From the NCBI RefSeq assembly GCF_028285715.1, contig NZ_JANQOO010000020.1, forward strand, positions 496,001 to 560,000: 64,000 nt of DNA, read 5' to 3'. Positions 45,595 to 55,096 of the stretch are shown piece after piece; the stretch's first letter is position 1; the number at the start of each line of letters is the position of its first letter. Below the pieces are notes generated by a model. The model did not search any database, was not told where the DNA came from, and was given only the letters and a program-made list of their open reading frames with translations. A program made the translations under genes and the position numbers. Source of the stretch: Ulvibacterium sp. GTDB taxonomy: Bacteria; Bacteroidota; Bacteroidia; Flavobacteriales; Flavobacteriaceae.

Positions 45595-46632
45595 TCATAT
45601 CGAGTTGGGGTATTCCTTTACAGCATCAATAAATGCCTTTGCGTTTTCCAATGGAATATTGGGAAGTATCCCATGCCCTAAATTTACAATGTATTTATCC
45701 TTCCCAAACTCGTTGATCATTTGGGTAACCTTACTTTTAATATGTGATGGGGGTGATAACAGGCGAGCAGGATCAAAATTGCCCTGTAATGTAATGTTAC
45801 CCCCTGAAAGGTATCTTGCATTCCTGGCGGAACACGTCCAATCCACACCTATAGCGGAAGCTCCAGACTTTGCCATTTCCCCTAAGGCAAACCAACACCC
45901 TTTTCCAAATACGATTACTGGAGTATCTTCTTTTAGGGCATCCACGATCTGTTGTATGTATTGCCAAGAAAATTCCTGATAATCGGTCGGGGAAAGCATA
46001 CCGCCCCAAGAGTCGAATAGTTGAACGGCATTTACCCCGGCATTCACCTTGGCCTTGAGATAAGCTATAGTAGTATCAGTGATTTTTTGTAGCATTTCAT
46101 GTGCAGTCCGCGGTTGTGTAAAACAAAATCCCTTGGCCTTATCAAAAGTTTTGCTCCCCTGTCCTTGTACGCAATAGCAGAGTATGGTCCAAGGGGTGCC
46201 CGCAAAACCGATAAGGGGTACTTCGTTGTTCAATTTTTCCTTGGTCATGCCAATGGCTTGCATAACGTAGTCCAATTCCTGATTTACATCGGGAACTATT
46301 ACGGAATCCACATCTTTTTGCGATCTGATGGGATTGGGGAGATAGGGGCCAAAATTGGGTTTCATCTGTACCTCAATATTCATGGCCTGAGGGATTACCA
46401 AAATATCACTAAAAAGAATAGCCGCATCCATGCCAAATCTTCGTATCGGTTGTACGGTAATTTCGGATGCCAATTCCGGAGTCTGGCAACGGGTAAAGAA
46501 ATCATACTTTTCCCGGATTTCCATAAATTCGGGTAAATATCTACCGGCTTGGCGCATCATCCATACAGGGGGCCTATCTACCGTTTCGCCCCGCAGGGCT
46601 TTTAAGAATAAATCGTTGGTAATGCTGCTCAT
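45595..46632 (-). CDS. hemE: Uroporphyrinogen decarboxylase
   Basis: Removes four carboxyl groups from uroporphyrinogen III to give coproporphyrinogen III. It is 345 residues from the ATG at 46632, which matches the family start ([11 protein letters not shown]); an upstream ATG at 46677 would add 15 unconserved residues. Conserved segments are [50 protein letters not shown] and [12 protein letters not shown]. Confidence 0.97.
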   Translation of the reverse strand: MSSITNDLFLKALRGETVDRPPVWMMRQAGRYLPEFMEIREKYDFFTRCQTPELASEITVQPIRRFGMDAAILFSDILVIPQAMNIEVQMKPNFGPYLPNPIRSQKDVDSVIVPDVNQELDYVMQAIGMTKEKLNNEVPLIGFAGTPWTILCYCVQGQGSKTFDKAKGFCFTQPRTAHEMLQKITDTTIAYLKAKVNAGVNAVQLFDSWGGMLSPTDYQEFSWQYIQQIVDALKEDTPVIVFGKGCWFALGEMAKSGASAIGVDWTCSARNARYLSGGNITLQGNFDPARLLSPPSHIKSKVTQMINEFGKDKYIVNLGHGILPNIPLENAKAFIDAVKEYPNSI

Positions 46633-46701
46633 ATTTTTAGTTCGCTCGTCGCTGCTGGGATTATGACTAGAAATCATAAGTCGGTTTTTAATTCGGATTT
46701 A

Positions 46702-46743
46702 CTGGAAAATCCATGGTTCACTACCTTATCAAGTATTTTCCAG
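46702..46743. repeat. Inverted repeat in the hemCD-hemE spacer
   Basis: CTGGAAAAT (46702-46710) and ATTTTCCAG (46735-46743), nine perfect pairs around 24 bases, in the 142-base gap between the two genes. It could be an mRNA stem that sets relative expression or protects the hemE transcript; no T-run follows, so it is not a classic terminator. Confidence 0.4.
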
Positions 46744-46774
46744 AAGTCTTTTGGCGTGCTACCACATCTGACAT

Positions 46775-48358
46775 CTAGACTTTGCTGTAATACTCATTTA
46801 CTTTATCTATTACACTTTCAATAGTAGGTATTCGCGCTACACGAACATCTGTAAAATGTTTCCTGGCCAGTTTGGCCGTAGTTTCGCCAATACAGTAAGC
46901 AATTTTATTGGTTGGGTTCCGTAAAAGATAGCTTTCTATTCCAGAAGGGCTAAAAAACAGAACGCTTTCCACTTCGTTAGCTATCCCAATAGGTGAAAAT
47001 TTGGTTCTATACGCCTCCACTTCGTTAACGGTGATGTTATTTTGCATAAGGATGTTAGGGAGGTCATCCAGTCTTTGGTCACTACAGAAATAAGTCACTT
47101 CCAGACCATCCATATATTCCACTAAATATTGGGCCAGCTTTGTTGCATTTTTCTCTTGACGTTTTACAGGGCCTATACGTTGTTCAATGAGGCGTTTTGT
47201 CTTGCGTCCTACACAATAAATATTTTCAAACCGTAGTGTATCTGCAGTGCTATGGGTCAAAAGTGCTTCGACCGCATTTTGACTGGTTATGATAACATTT
47301 TGAATATTGGACTTTAGGACTACAGAAGGAATCCTGGACGGATTCACTTGAATAAAATCCTCGGAATCTACGGATATCGAATCGCCAAACCGCATAAGTT
47401 GGTCTGCAGTAAGTTTTTTCGTAGCGAATATGGTAGTGTTTTTGATTACATCTCCCTGTATTTCGGACATAAGGCGTTTTCCACCCCGGGCCAAAATGCT
47501 ATTGGCACAGTCCCGGCCAAGATTGTGATGCTCACCAACTCTTGCGGAGAGCTCCGATTCCAATTTTTTGCTACCATCGATGCTCAATAAAACACCTTGT
47601 AGAACGACCCGGTCTTCTTCTATTTTTGCCAAAGCTCCGATTGGAGCGGTACAACCGCCTTCCAATTTATTAAGGAATTGACGCTCCACATTGGTGCAAA
47701 TTTCGGTGGATTCGTGATTCAGTTCCTGGCAGGCATCCAATATTGTAACATCTCCTTTTCGAGCTACCACCATAATGGCTCCTTGCGCAGGCGCTGGTAA
47801 CATCCACGTCAACCCAATGGTGTTTTTGTGCTTTATTCCGATACGTTCCAGACCCGCCGCAGCAAATATGGCACCGTTCCAATCGCTATCTCTTAATTTT
47901 TGGATTCTTGTATTTACATTACCCCGAAGATCTGTAATGGTGTGGGTAGGGTAACGATTGAGCCATTGTGCTTTTCGGCGCAGGCTTCCGGTTGCTATCA
48001 TAGCATCTTCTTGGGCCAAAAACTCCTGATTGTCCTTGTAGGCCAGGATATCCAAAAAATTGCCCCGTTCCAAAATAGCGGCGGATACAATGTCGTTGGG
48101 CAATAGCGTAGGTACATCTTTCATGGAATGTACCGCAATATCGATTTCCCCTTTTAACAGGGCAACGTCCAAGGTTTTGGTAAAGATTCCGGTTATTCCA
48201 AGTTCGTGTAATGGCTTGTCTAATACTAAATCGCCTGTAGATTTAACGGGAACCAGAGCGGTCTTATGACCCAAAGCTTCCAGTCTGTCCTTAACCGTAT
48301 TTGCCTGCCATAGCGCAAGCTGGCTATCGCGTGTCCCGATTCGGATGATTTTGCTCAT
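46775..48358 (-). CDS. hemC-hemD: Bifunctional hydroxymethylbilane synthase / uroporphyrinogen-III synthase
   Basis: A 527-residue fusion. Residues 1 to about 310 are HemC, polymerising four porphobilinogens, with IGTRDSQLALWQA, HSMKDVPT, TGSLRRKAQW, LRGNVNTR and the dipyrromethane cysteine C236 in EGGCTAPIG. Residues about 320-527 are HemD, closing the tetrapyrrole with ring inversion: NVIITSQNAVEALL, IYCVGRKTKRL, EVEAYRTKFSP, VLFFSPSGIESYL and YCIGETTAKLARK. The ATG at 48358 shares one base with the hemA stop, so translation is coupled. No separate hemC or hemD is visible in the cluster. Confidence 0.95.
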   Translation of the reverse strand: MSKIIRIGTRDSQLALWQANTVKDRLEALGHKTALVPVKSTGDLVLDKPLHELGITGIFTKTLDVALLKGEIDIAVHSMKDVPTLLPNDIVSAAILERGNFLDILAYKDNQEFLAQEDAMIATGSLRRKAQWLNRYPTHTITDLRGNVNTRIQKLRDSDWNGAIFAAAGLERIGIKHKNTIGLTWMLPAPAQGAIMVVARKGDVTILDACQELNHESTEICTNVERQFLNKLEGGCTAPIGALAKIEEDRVVLQGVLLSIDGSKKLESELSARVGEHHNLGRDCANSILARGGKRLMSEIQGDVIKNTTIFATKKLTADQLMRFGDSISVDSEDFIQVNPSRIPSVVLKSNIQNVIITSQNAVEALLTHSTADTLRFENIYCVGRKTKRLIEQRIGPVKRQEKNATKLAQYLVEYMDGLEVTYFCSDQRLDDLPNILMQNNITVNEVEAYRTKFSPIGIANEVESVLFFSPSGIESYLLRNPTNKIAYCIGETTAKLARKHFTDVRVARIPTIESVIDKVNEYYSKV

Positions 48359-49611
48359 CACGATTTCACTTCCAATTGAAACACTTTTTGAATGAGCTCC
48401 AAACTATCATCAGCATCGGTATGGGTCTCTTTGAGGTGATTGGCGAATTGCTTTGTTATTTTTTGGATGATTCTATTGGTAATTACATCTGCCTGCTCTT
48501 CGTTGAAATCGGACATCTTTTTCGCTTGGTAATCCAATTCCTCATCCTTCATGGTCTTTAGTTTCTTCTTAAGCGCACTAATTACCGGTGCGAATTTGCG
48601 CGTTTCCAACCATTGGATGAAATCATGCTTAACGTCCTCTATAATGGCCTCGGCATGAGGAATAAACTGCTTCCTGCGCTCCAAGGTTTCATCGGTCATT
48701 TGCGAGAGTTGGTCTAGATGGATCAGGGTAACATTGTCTAGCACCTTAACATCATCGGCCACGTTCTTGGGAACGGAAAGATCCAATATCAATAATGGCT
48801 TTTTGGTGTAGATAAGTTCCTTGGAAACCGTGGGATGATGTGCTCCTGTGGCTACAACGAATATATCCGCACTTCGTATCTCACTTTGCAGATCCCCATA
48901 GTCTTTTACGGTCAAATTGAATTTACCGGCAATTTTTTCCGCCTTGTTCTTGGTACGGTTTATTAAGGTAATATGTGGGTTTTTTGTGTGTTTGATGAGG
49001 TTTTCGCAGGTGTTCCGACCAATTTTCCCAGTACCAAAAAGGAGAATGTTCTTTTCCGAAATATTGGGAACATTTTTTAAAATATAATGTACAGAGGCAA
49101 ATGCCACAGATGTGGCACCTGATGAAAGTTCCGTCTCATTCTTAATACGTTTACTGGCTTGGATAACCGAATTACAAAGCCGCTCAACGAATGGATTGGC
49201 CATGTTGTGCTTCTTTGAACGATTAAAAGCCTTTCTAAGTTGGCTGATGATTTCAAAATCTCCTAAGATCTGGCTGTCCAGTCCCGTGCCTACCCGAAAT
49301 AAGTGCCCTATAGCGTCGTTGTTCTTATATACATAGGCCACTTCCTGAAACTCTTCTACAGTGCCCTGAGTGCTGTCACACAGTAATTTTATCAATTGAA
49401 AGGGATGTTGGGCAAAGCCATGCAGTTCGGTACGATTACAGGTAGAGGTAACGAGAAGACCATCTATACCCATTGCTTTGGCCTCCATTAAAAGTGTATC
49501 CATGGCCGTCTCTTCCAAACTGAATTTGCCACGCACCTCGGCATCTGCCTTTTTATAATTAAGGCCTATAGTATAAAACGAATTGTGTTTGGAAATATGG
49601 TAGTCTTTCAT
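48358..49611 (-). CDS. hemA: Glutamyl-tRNA reductase
   Basis: First committed step of C5-pathway heme synthesis: reduces glutamyl-tRNA to glutamate semialdehyde with NADPH. It is 417 residues. The nucleophile is C58 in TSTCNRTELHG. Further marks are GLDSQILGDFEIISQLRKAF, the NADPH site ILLFGTGKIGRNT and the C-terminal dimerisation helices. First gene of the reverse hem cluster, with an exact -7 box (TATTTTTG, 49632-49639) upstream. The hemL partner is not in the window. Confidence 0.97.
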   Translation of the reverse strand: MKDYHISKHNSFYTIGLNYKKADAEVRGKFSLEETAMDTLLMEAKAMGIDGLLVTSTCNRTELHGFAQHPFQLIKLLCDSTQGTVEEFQEVAYVYKNNDAIGHLFRVGTGLDSQILGDFEIISQLRKAFNRSKKHNMANPFVERLCNSVIQASKRIKNETELSSGATSVAFASVHYILKNVPNISEKNILLFGTGKIGRNTCENLIKHTKNPHITLINRTKNKAEKIAGKFNLTVKDYGDLQSEIRSADIFVVATGAHHPTVSKELIYTKKPLLILDLSVPKNVADDVKVLDNVTLIHLDQLSQMTDETLERRKQFIPHAEAIIEDVKHDFIQWLETRKFAPVISALKKKLKTMKDEELDYQAKKMSDFNEEQADVITNRIIQKITKQFANHLKETHTDADDSLELIQKVFQLEVKS

Positions 49612-49631
49612 ACAAACCCGAGAATCGAAAG

Positions 49632-49639
49632 CAAAAATA
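49632..49639 (-). promoter_or_regulatory. -7 element of the hem cluster promoter
   Basis: Reverse-strand TATTTTTG matches TAnnTTTG exactly, about 20 bases upstream of hemA; the -33 region is T-rich without a clean TTG. Confidence 0.45.
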
Positions 49640-49770
49640 GAAGCATAGCCCCAATAAAAATAACGCCAGAGGTTCTTTTAATAACGTTTGAAGTGTTTTT
49701 GGACCAATTTCGATAGTAATCCGGCCAAAACCCTTAGTTTTGTAGCAAACAAAGGGCTTTCGCTCTATTT

Positions 49771-49791
49771 TATTTAGAACCATTCTAAATA
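49771..49791. promoter_or_regulatory. Perfect 9-3-9 palindrome, candidate Fur-superfamily operator
   Basis: TATTTAGAA, CCA, TTCTAAATA. The inner 7-3-7 (TTTAGAA-N3-TTCTAAA) equals the iron-control-element form known for Irr, a Fur-family heme regulator of alphaproteobacteria (recalled, not checked here). It lies 24 bases before the PchR-like gene and about 130 upstream of the hemA promoter. Related copies stand upstream of sdh and at suf. Confidence 0.6.
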
Positions 49792-49814
49792 GAAAAATAC
49801 ATAACCATTATTAT

Positions 49815-50705
49815 ATGCAACAGAAAAATGTCGTTCAAGGTTCTTATGATGAAGTCCTTATAGAAAGCGGATTTTATGTGTTGAAAATTCAAAACGATAC
49901 TTCTGATTTTCAAAAACTTACCCGTGAAATCGACAGTTCATTCATACAATTTCACTTCTGTCTTAAAGGGCATGCCAAGTTTGTTTTTAGTGAAGGCAGG
50001 TATGCGTTGGATGTCTCTGAGGAGAACTCCCTATTACTCTATAACACCCAATTGGATTTGCCCATGAATGTGCTGTTGGATCCTAATTCATGGATGGTAT
50101 CCATTGTGATGACCATACGCAAGTTTCATTCGCTCTTCTCAAAGGAGGCGGATTATATTCCCTTTCTTAGTCCGGAAAACAAGGAAAAAAAATATTATTC
50201 CCAGGAAGCGGTGTCCCCCGCGATAGCGGTGGTTTTGAGCCAGATAATGAATTACAACCTACATCCCTCCGTAAAGGAACTATATATCCATGGCAAAGTC
50301 TACGAACTGGTCTCACTTTATTTCAACAGAAATACCGATGCCGATGTAGAGCAGTGCCCCTTTTTAGTGGACGAAGATAATGTTAGACGCATTCGCCAGG
50401 CCAAGGAAATCATTATTTCCCAAATGGCCGAACCTCCTAGTTTACAAGCTTTGGCCGAGGAAATAGGACTACCGTTAAAAAAATTAAAGGAAGGATTTAA
50501 ACAGATTTATGGTGATTCGGTCTATAGCTTTCTTTTCGACTATAAGATGGAACATGCTCGGCGATTGTTGGAAACAGGACAGAACAATGTTAATGAGGTA
50601 GGATTGAAAGTCGGCTATAGTACGGCCAGCCATTTTATAGCCGCCTTTAAAAAGAAATATGGTACCACTCCGAAAAAATACGTGATGTCCCTGGCCAATG
50701 GTTAG
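49815..50705 (+). CDS. AraC-family regulator, PchR-like
   Basis: A 296-residue transcription factor. The N-terminal domain (about 1-185) has the pattern of PchR-type ligand-binding regions (SSFIQFHFCLKGHAKFVF). The C-terminal AraC domain has two helix-turn-helix units: LQALAEEIGLPLKKLKEGFKQIYG and NEVGLKVGYSTASHFIAAFKKKYGTTPKKY. PchR-type proteins respond to siderophores or iron status. It is divergent from the hem cluster and has a Fur-type palindrome before it, so a role in heme or iron control is likely but unproven. Its end overlaps the convergent DUF1460 gene by four bases. Confidence 0.85.
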   Translation: MQQKNVVQGSYDEVLIESGFYVLKIQNDTSDFQKLTREIDSSFIQFHFCLKGHAKFVFSEGRYALDVSEENSLLLYNTQLDLPMNVLLDPNSWMVSIVMTIRKFHSLFSKEADYIPFLSPENKEKKYYSQEAVSPAIAVVLSQIMNYNLHPSVKELYIHGKVYELVSLYFNRNTDADVEQCPFLVDEDNVRRIRQAKEIIISQMAEPPSLQALAEEIGLPLKKLKEGFKQIYGDSVYSFLFDYKMEHARRLLETGQNNVNEVGLKVGYSTASHFIAAFKKKYGTTPKKYVMSLANG

Positions 50706-51574
50706 GGATTTGGTCTAGCCACCATAATACCCGTGTTTCTTTTTACTTTTTTTAAGTACTCCGATAATGGAAGTTTGGTTACCTCAACTTCCATGGAGCC
50801 CGTAGAGGCATGCAATAAATGAATCCTGCCATTTTTTTCACGGGTAGCAATACCTGTATGGGTAACGTCCAGGCCATCAATGGATGTGGCCAAGGCAATA
50901 ATATCTCCGCTATGGATTAGATGCTCCTTTATCTCGATTTGGTCTTGGGGCAAAACGCAGATGGACTGGTCGTTGAGATAGTTTTCTGAAGCTTGTATTT
51001 TCTGGAAATTTCCGTCATCCTTTAAGAACGGATACAAATCCCTATGGGCGCTCATGAAATTGATAGCCTTGGTAATCTCAATACCTCCTATTTCCGAGGT
51101 AACATCCTTCAACAACCCTTTCTTTTCATTGTTGGCAATCCATTCTGAAAAATAGTGAAGGCGGGATGCATAGCCTTCCAACCTGCCATCTTTATACCGA
51201 ACGGTTTCCAAGGTTTGGGTAAAATTGTCAAAGTCGCTCTGCCCATTTTTAAGGAGTATACCAAAGGTCAATACATTTTCTACAAAAGTGGTACAATCCA
51301 AACCATGGAGATTAACGACCAAGGTTTCAACATCGCCCACTTCCAAGGTTTTGGCCACGTAGGGTGTGCCCATAAAGGTTTTGCCAATAGCCACCATGGT
51401 CTTTCCAAAATCGTTTTCCAACAATCCATCAATCGCTATGGTCTTATCCCTAAATGTTTTTTTGTCGGCAGGGGAACAGGTGATTTGTTGCGATATTGCG
51501 TAATAACCGTTCGAAATGAATAGGACTATAAAAAAGACTTTCACAGGATATATTTTAAAGTCAAATATAGCCAT
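50702..51574 (-). CDS. DUF1460 family peptidase (NlpC/P60-like amidase)
   Basis: A 290-residue exported protein (hydrophobic start FFIVLFISNGYYAISQQ). DUF1460 proteins are papain-like cysteine amidases acting on murein fragments. The nucleophile is in HGLDCTTFVENVLTFG, and the catalytic His is in GLDVTHTGIATREKNGRIHLLHA. It starts one base before the end of the TraB-like gene region, following that gene directly on the reverse strand, so the two are co-transcribed. Confidence 0.9.
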   Translation of the reverse strand: MAIFDFKIYPVKVFFIVLFISNGYYAISQQITCSPADKKTFRDKTIAIDGLLENDFGKTMVAIGKTFMGTPYVAKTLEVGDVETLVVNLHGLDCTTFVENVLTFGILLKNGQSDFDNFTQTLETVRYKDGRLEGYASRLHYFSEWIANNEKKGLLKDVTSEIGGIEITKAINFMSAHRDLYPFLKDDGNFQKIQASENYLNDQSICVLPQDQIEIKEHLIHSGDIIALATSIDGLDVTHTGIATREKNGRIHLLHASTGSMEVEVTKLPLSEYLKKVKRNTGIMVARPNP

Positions 51575-54500
51575 TTAATACCCAAGATACCCATAGCCTC
51601 CATAACCTATAGGCCGATAAACCTGTGCACGTTTTCTGTCCTTGAGGTAAAACTCCTCCGTGGCATAAGTAATTGCGTCCTCTTCCGTGTCCGTGTCCTC
51701 AACGCGTAATCCTTCGTTTTTATAATAAGGCTTCGCAGTAAGTCCTTCCCCCGCCTTAAACACCACTAGGCGCATGGTAAAGTTGGTATCGTAATCCAGA
51801 TTGTTCCTCGTCTTAAAATAATATCCAGTATACGTCTCATCACGATACTGTAGAGTACGTTCTGCTACAAAATGAACGGAATCCTTGTTTTGCATGAAAG
51901 GCCGTTGTTCAAAAAGAAGGGATTCCGCCAAAAACCTTTCAGTTTTGTACATTTTGGGAAATATGTTCAACTTATTGATTTCCTTGAGTTTATTGAACAA
52001 TAATAACCGACTGTTCACGTTTTTGGCCAGACCGATTAACATGGCCTGGGGAATCGGTGATTCTTCCTGGGCCATTAGCATGGCGTAGGTAGTACGTATT
52101 CTTCGGTCCTTCACCCATTGCAAACGATCAAAAAACTGGGCGACTTCTTTTTCCTTGCGAAATGGGTATAGCAAAATGGCATAATTTTCGAGTACACCAT
52201 TATTTTGATTGCGGATTTTTTTAAGGTAACCGTTTTGTAAACCATTGCCAGATAGGCCCATCTGCCGTTTTAATTGTATTTTGGCATCATTCAGGATTTG
52301 TTTCCGGTATTTTTGATAACTCTTGGGTTTAATCAGACCTTTTGCCTTTAGTTTTGCGAGAAGTGAAAAGATGCTAGGCTTGTACTCGGCAATAGCACTA
52401 TAATCCATTAGTTCCGGGAATAATTTCTTGGCCAAAGGAAGACTATCCTTATAGGGCTTGAATATTTTGTGGATTTCCAACGTATTGGAAACCAAAGGCA
52501 AATCCTTTGATAAAAGTTCCAGTAGAACAGCCGCCGACTCATCATCTGCCTTTTTCGTCAATGCCTGCAAGATTTTGGTCTGAGCATTGGAGTTGTTATA
52601 AGAGCTAACATAGAATTCCGTTAAAAAGGGTATCACCCTAGGGTCATCCAATTTTCCCAGTTGCTGTATCAAATAGGCCTGCAGGTATCTTTTGTCCTCA
52701 GGGTAGGTAAACTTGGAGATGTAATACTTTAGGGAGTCTATATGTTTTTTGTGGAATTTCACAAACTTATGACCTTCCATAACCATACTATCGTTGGCCC
52801 GTAGAGCCTTAAAAAAAGCAGGCGTCTTATCCTCTAGAATACTCTTTCCAATAAGGGTGTCATAAGGTTCAAAGTGTTCGAAGAATTGAGCAACGAAAGG
52901 ACTGGGCCCCAGTAGGGTATCCGTCTGTGCTTTCAATTCGTAGAACAAACCTCCCTTAACTATATTTTTCACAAGGATGCCCCGCGTACTGGCCGTATCC
53001 GTCAATACCATTTCCAGTTCATAGTACCCTTTTTGAAGGAGCGTGTCTTTTTCCTCCAAAATAGTAAGTCCGTTTTTGGTTTGCAGTTTTTTTCGGAACG
53101 CCCAAACGGAATCGATGTTGGAATACATCATTAAATCATGGGACTTGTTCAGTTCCAAGGTAACCGCTTCATTGTTTTTGTTTTGGTAAATTGTTTTTTT
53201 GGTGTAGGCTTCGTAAGCCTTGGGCCTGTAACGTCCATTTCGGTACATTTTGCTGTTTTCGACAAACTTTGGTGGTTTTACCGTGGTCACCGTGGTAAAA
53301 AACAATGCGGTATCCCGTACCTTTTTAAAGTTCTTGTTCTCCATATTTTCCTTTACTTGGAAGGAGTCAAAAAAGGCGATGGCCTTATCGGGATTTCTGG
53401 TCAGGCATCCCATCAAATAATAATCACCTCGGTTGAACACGGTTTTTAAATGGAGTTCCTTTTCGGTTACGGAATCCAAAACGGCTTTAGAGAGTAAACT
53501 GTTTCCTTGGGGTTTCTGGTAGGTAGGGTACAACTTTAATTCCCTATAGAACCGCTGTTGGATTTTTTTTAGTTCGAAGGAGTCTTCCTCAATAAAATTA
53601 AAATCGTTTAAGGTGACTTTCCGCAAGAAATAATAAGAATTGGTAATGGAATCGAATCCCTGGACAAAACGGTCTCCTTTGCGATATCGGTTCGGGAAAC
53701 TGTATAAAGATGGCATCCTTACCTGAAAATCATCAAAGCCAGAGACGACCCTGTTATTTTTTAGGGTTGCTCTTTTAAACTGAATACTATTAAAAATGGT
53801 GTCTGAATATTGGATGACATAATCGCCCTGACCGCCCATTTTAAATATGAAGATCTCCAGGGGGGTTACATAGATATGATAGCGTTGATGATCTCCGTTC
53901 TTTAGTTGGTTTTTGATATCCAGCCCATGGAACCCATTTCTATTGATTCGGCTCTTTTCCAATATCTTTCCAGGAATGTTTTCGAATAAAAGCTTATCTA
54001 AATCTTCCAGGGTATGGATGACATCCTGCTTTAAGTGCGAAAAAGTAGGGATACGGTTTACCATCACATAGCTTCCATTGGCAAGATCCGGTGAAACATA
54101 GGTGGTATTTATGGACCCTGCTACGGGATAAAGCTCATTAGGCAGTACTATACTAAAGAAACTGTCGTCCGGGACGCGGGTGACGTATTCGTTTTCCTTT
54201 ATCGATTTTTCGAACTTTTCCTTTAATCTCCTCCCTTTGGCCGTGGATCGGGAGTTCAGGGGACAAACGGAGTAGCCCATCTCTCGAAGCATGGCAATGA
54301 CCCCTTGTTCTCCAGGTAAATGGGCCGCTCCGATACCGGCGAAAACCTTTGCCTTCTGCATTATCGAATCTAGTTCCCTAACCATATTTCGATTCCGGAT
54401 GAAGAGCATGTTCTTTAAGTAGTGGTCCGTATACATGGCCTTGTCCAACGAATCCAAGAGGTTGATGTTCCGATTGCGGTAAGCATCTTGCATTAGCGTC

Positions 54501-55096
54501 ATTGGGTCCTGTAGTTGCATTTTCTTCTGCAACCACTCGTCCGGTTTTTGCTTCATGGCATTTAAACTCGCGCGGCCCACCAATGCTGTGGATTCCTCTA
54601 GGTCTTCCAAAGCAATGACTTTTTTATCGAATTTTTTTCCAGTCTGGTAAATGAACATATCCAGATAGGTCTCCTCCTCAAAATTCTGGGAATACGCATT
54701 GGTCCGATATAGGATGTTGTTCACGCGTTGATCCTCAAAAGCCAAATAACCTGCTATCTCTTCCTTTCTTGGGTTCCTTATTGCAAATGGATATCTATAA
54801 AAACCTTTAGGGTTAAAGCTACTGCCCTGCCCCATTGCCGTAAAACCGATATCCTCATCTGCTTCCAACCAAGTGCCCGGATCGGATTCCAAAGCTACTA
54901 CTTCACTTTTGTCCAATGCTTCATAGAAAACATCGTCTAATCGGAAGGCTATGCGTTTGCTTACATGCATGGTTCCGTAGACATAGGAGCTTTGTTTTAA
55001 TCCATTTCCGGATATCTCCCAAAGCAGGCTGTTTTCCTCTTGTGAAAAAATGGAAAAGGAAGAAATACTTACAAGAAAAGCGAAAAAGAGACGCAT
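51575..55096 (-). CDS. Very large TraB/GumN-domain exported protein
   Basis: A 1173-residue protein from the ATG at 55096, which gives a signal peptide (RLFFAFLVSISSFSIFS); the longer frame lacks one. Residues about 22-285 form a TraB/GumN domain with the expected GTMH (41-44) and GAAHLPG (256-262), a putative metal protease or hydrolase core. Usual family length is about 290, so some 880 residues are extra. The extra part has beta-rich stretches (about 300-700) and then a helical repeat region (about 750-1050) that looks HEAT-like. No family is recognised for it. An exact -7 box TAATTTTG (55187-55194, reverse) lies 91 bases upstream. Confidence 0.85.
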   Translation of the reverse strand: MRLFFAFLVSISSFSIFSQEENSLLWEISGNGLKQSSYVYGTMHVSKRIAFRLDDVFYEALDKSEVVALESDPGTWLEADEDIGFTAMGQGSSFNPKGFYRYPFAIRNPRKEEIAGYLAFEDQRVNNILYRTNAYSQNFEEETYLDMFIYQTGKKFDKKVIALEDLEESTALVGRASLNAMKQKPDEWLQKKMQLQDPMTLMQDAYRNRNINLLDSLDKAMYTDHYLKNMLFIRNRNMVRELDSIMQKAKVFAGIGAAHLPGEQGVIAMLREMGYSVCPLNSRSTAKGRRLKEKFEKSIKENEYVTRVPDDSFFSIVLPNELYPVAGSINTTYVSPDLANGSYVMVNRIPTFSHLKQDVIHTLEDLDKLLFENIPGKILEKSRINRNGFHGLDIKNQLKNGDHQRYHIYVTPLEIFIFKMGGQGDYVIQYSDTIFNSIQFKRATLKNNRVVSGFDDFQVRMPSLYSFPNRYRKGDRFVQGFDSITNSYYFLRKVTLNDFNFIEEDSFELKKIQQRFYRELKLYPTYQKPQGNSLLSKAVLDSVTEKELHLKTVFNRGDYYLMGCLTRNPDKAIAFFDSFQVKENMENKNFKKVRDTALFFTTVTTVKPPKFVENSKMYRNGRYRPKAYEAYTKKTIYQNKNNEAVTLELNKSHDLMMYSNIDSVWAFRKKLQTKNGLTILEEKDTLLQKGYYELEMVLTDTASTRGILVKNIVKGGLFYELKAQTDTLLGPSPFVAQFFEHFEPYDTLIGKSILEDKTPAFFKALRANDSMVMEGHKFVKFHKKHIDSLKYYISKFTYPEDKRYLQAYLIQQLGKLDDPRVIPFLTEFYVSSYNNSNAQTKILQALTKKADDESAAVLLELLSKDLPLVSNTLEIHKIFKPYKDSLPLAKKLFPELMDYSAIAEYKPSIFSLLAKLKAKGLIKPKSYQKYRKQILNDAKIQLKRQMGLSGNGLQNGYLKKIRNQNNGVLENYAILLYPFRKEKEVAQFFDRLQWVKDRRIRTTYAMLMAQEESPIPQAMLIGLAKNVNSRLLLFNKLKEINKLNIFPKMYKTERFLAESLLFEQRPFMQNKDSVHFVAERTLQYRDETYTGYYFKTRNNLDYDTNFTMRLVVFKAGEGLTAKPYYKNEGLRVEDTDTEEDAITYATEEFYLKDRKRAQVYRPIGYGGYGYLGY

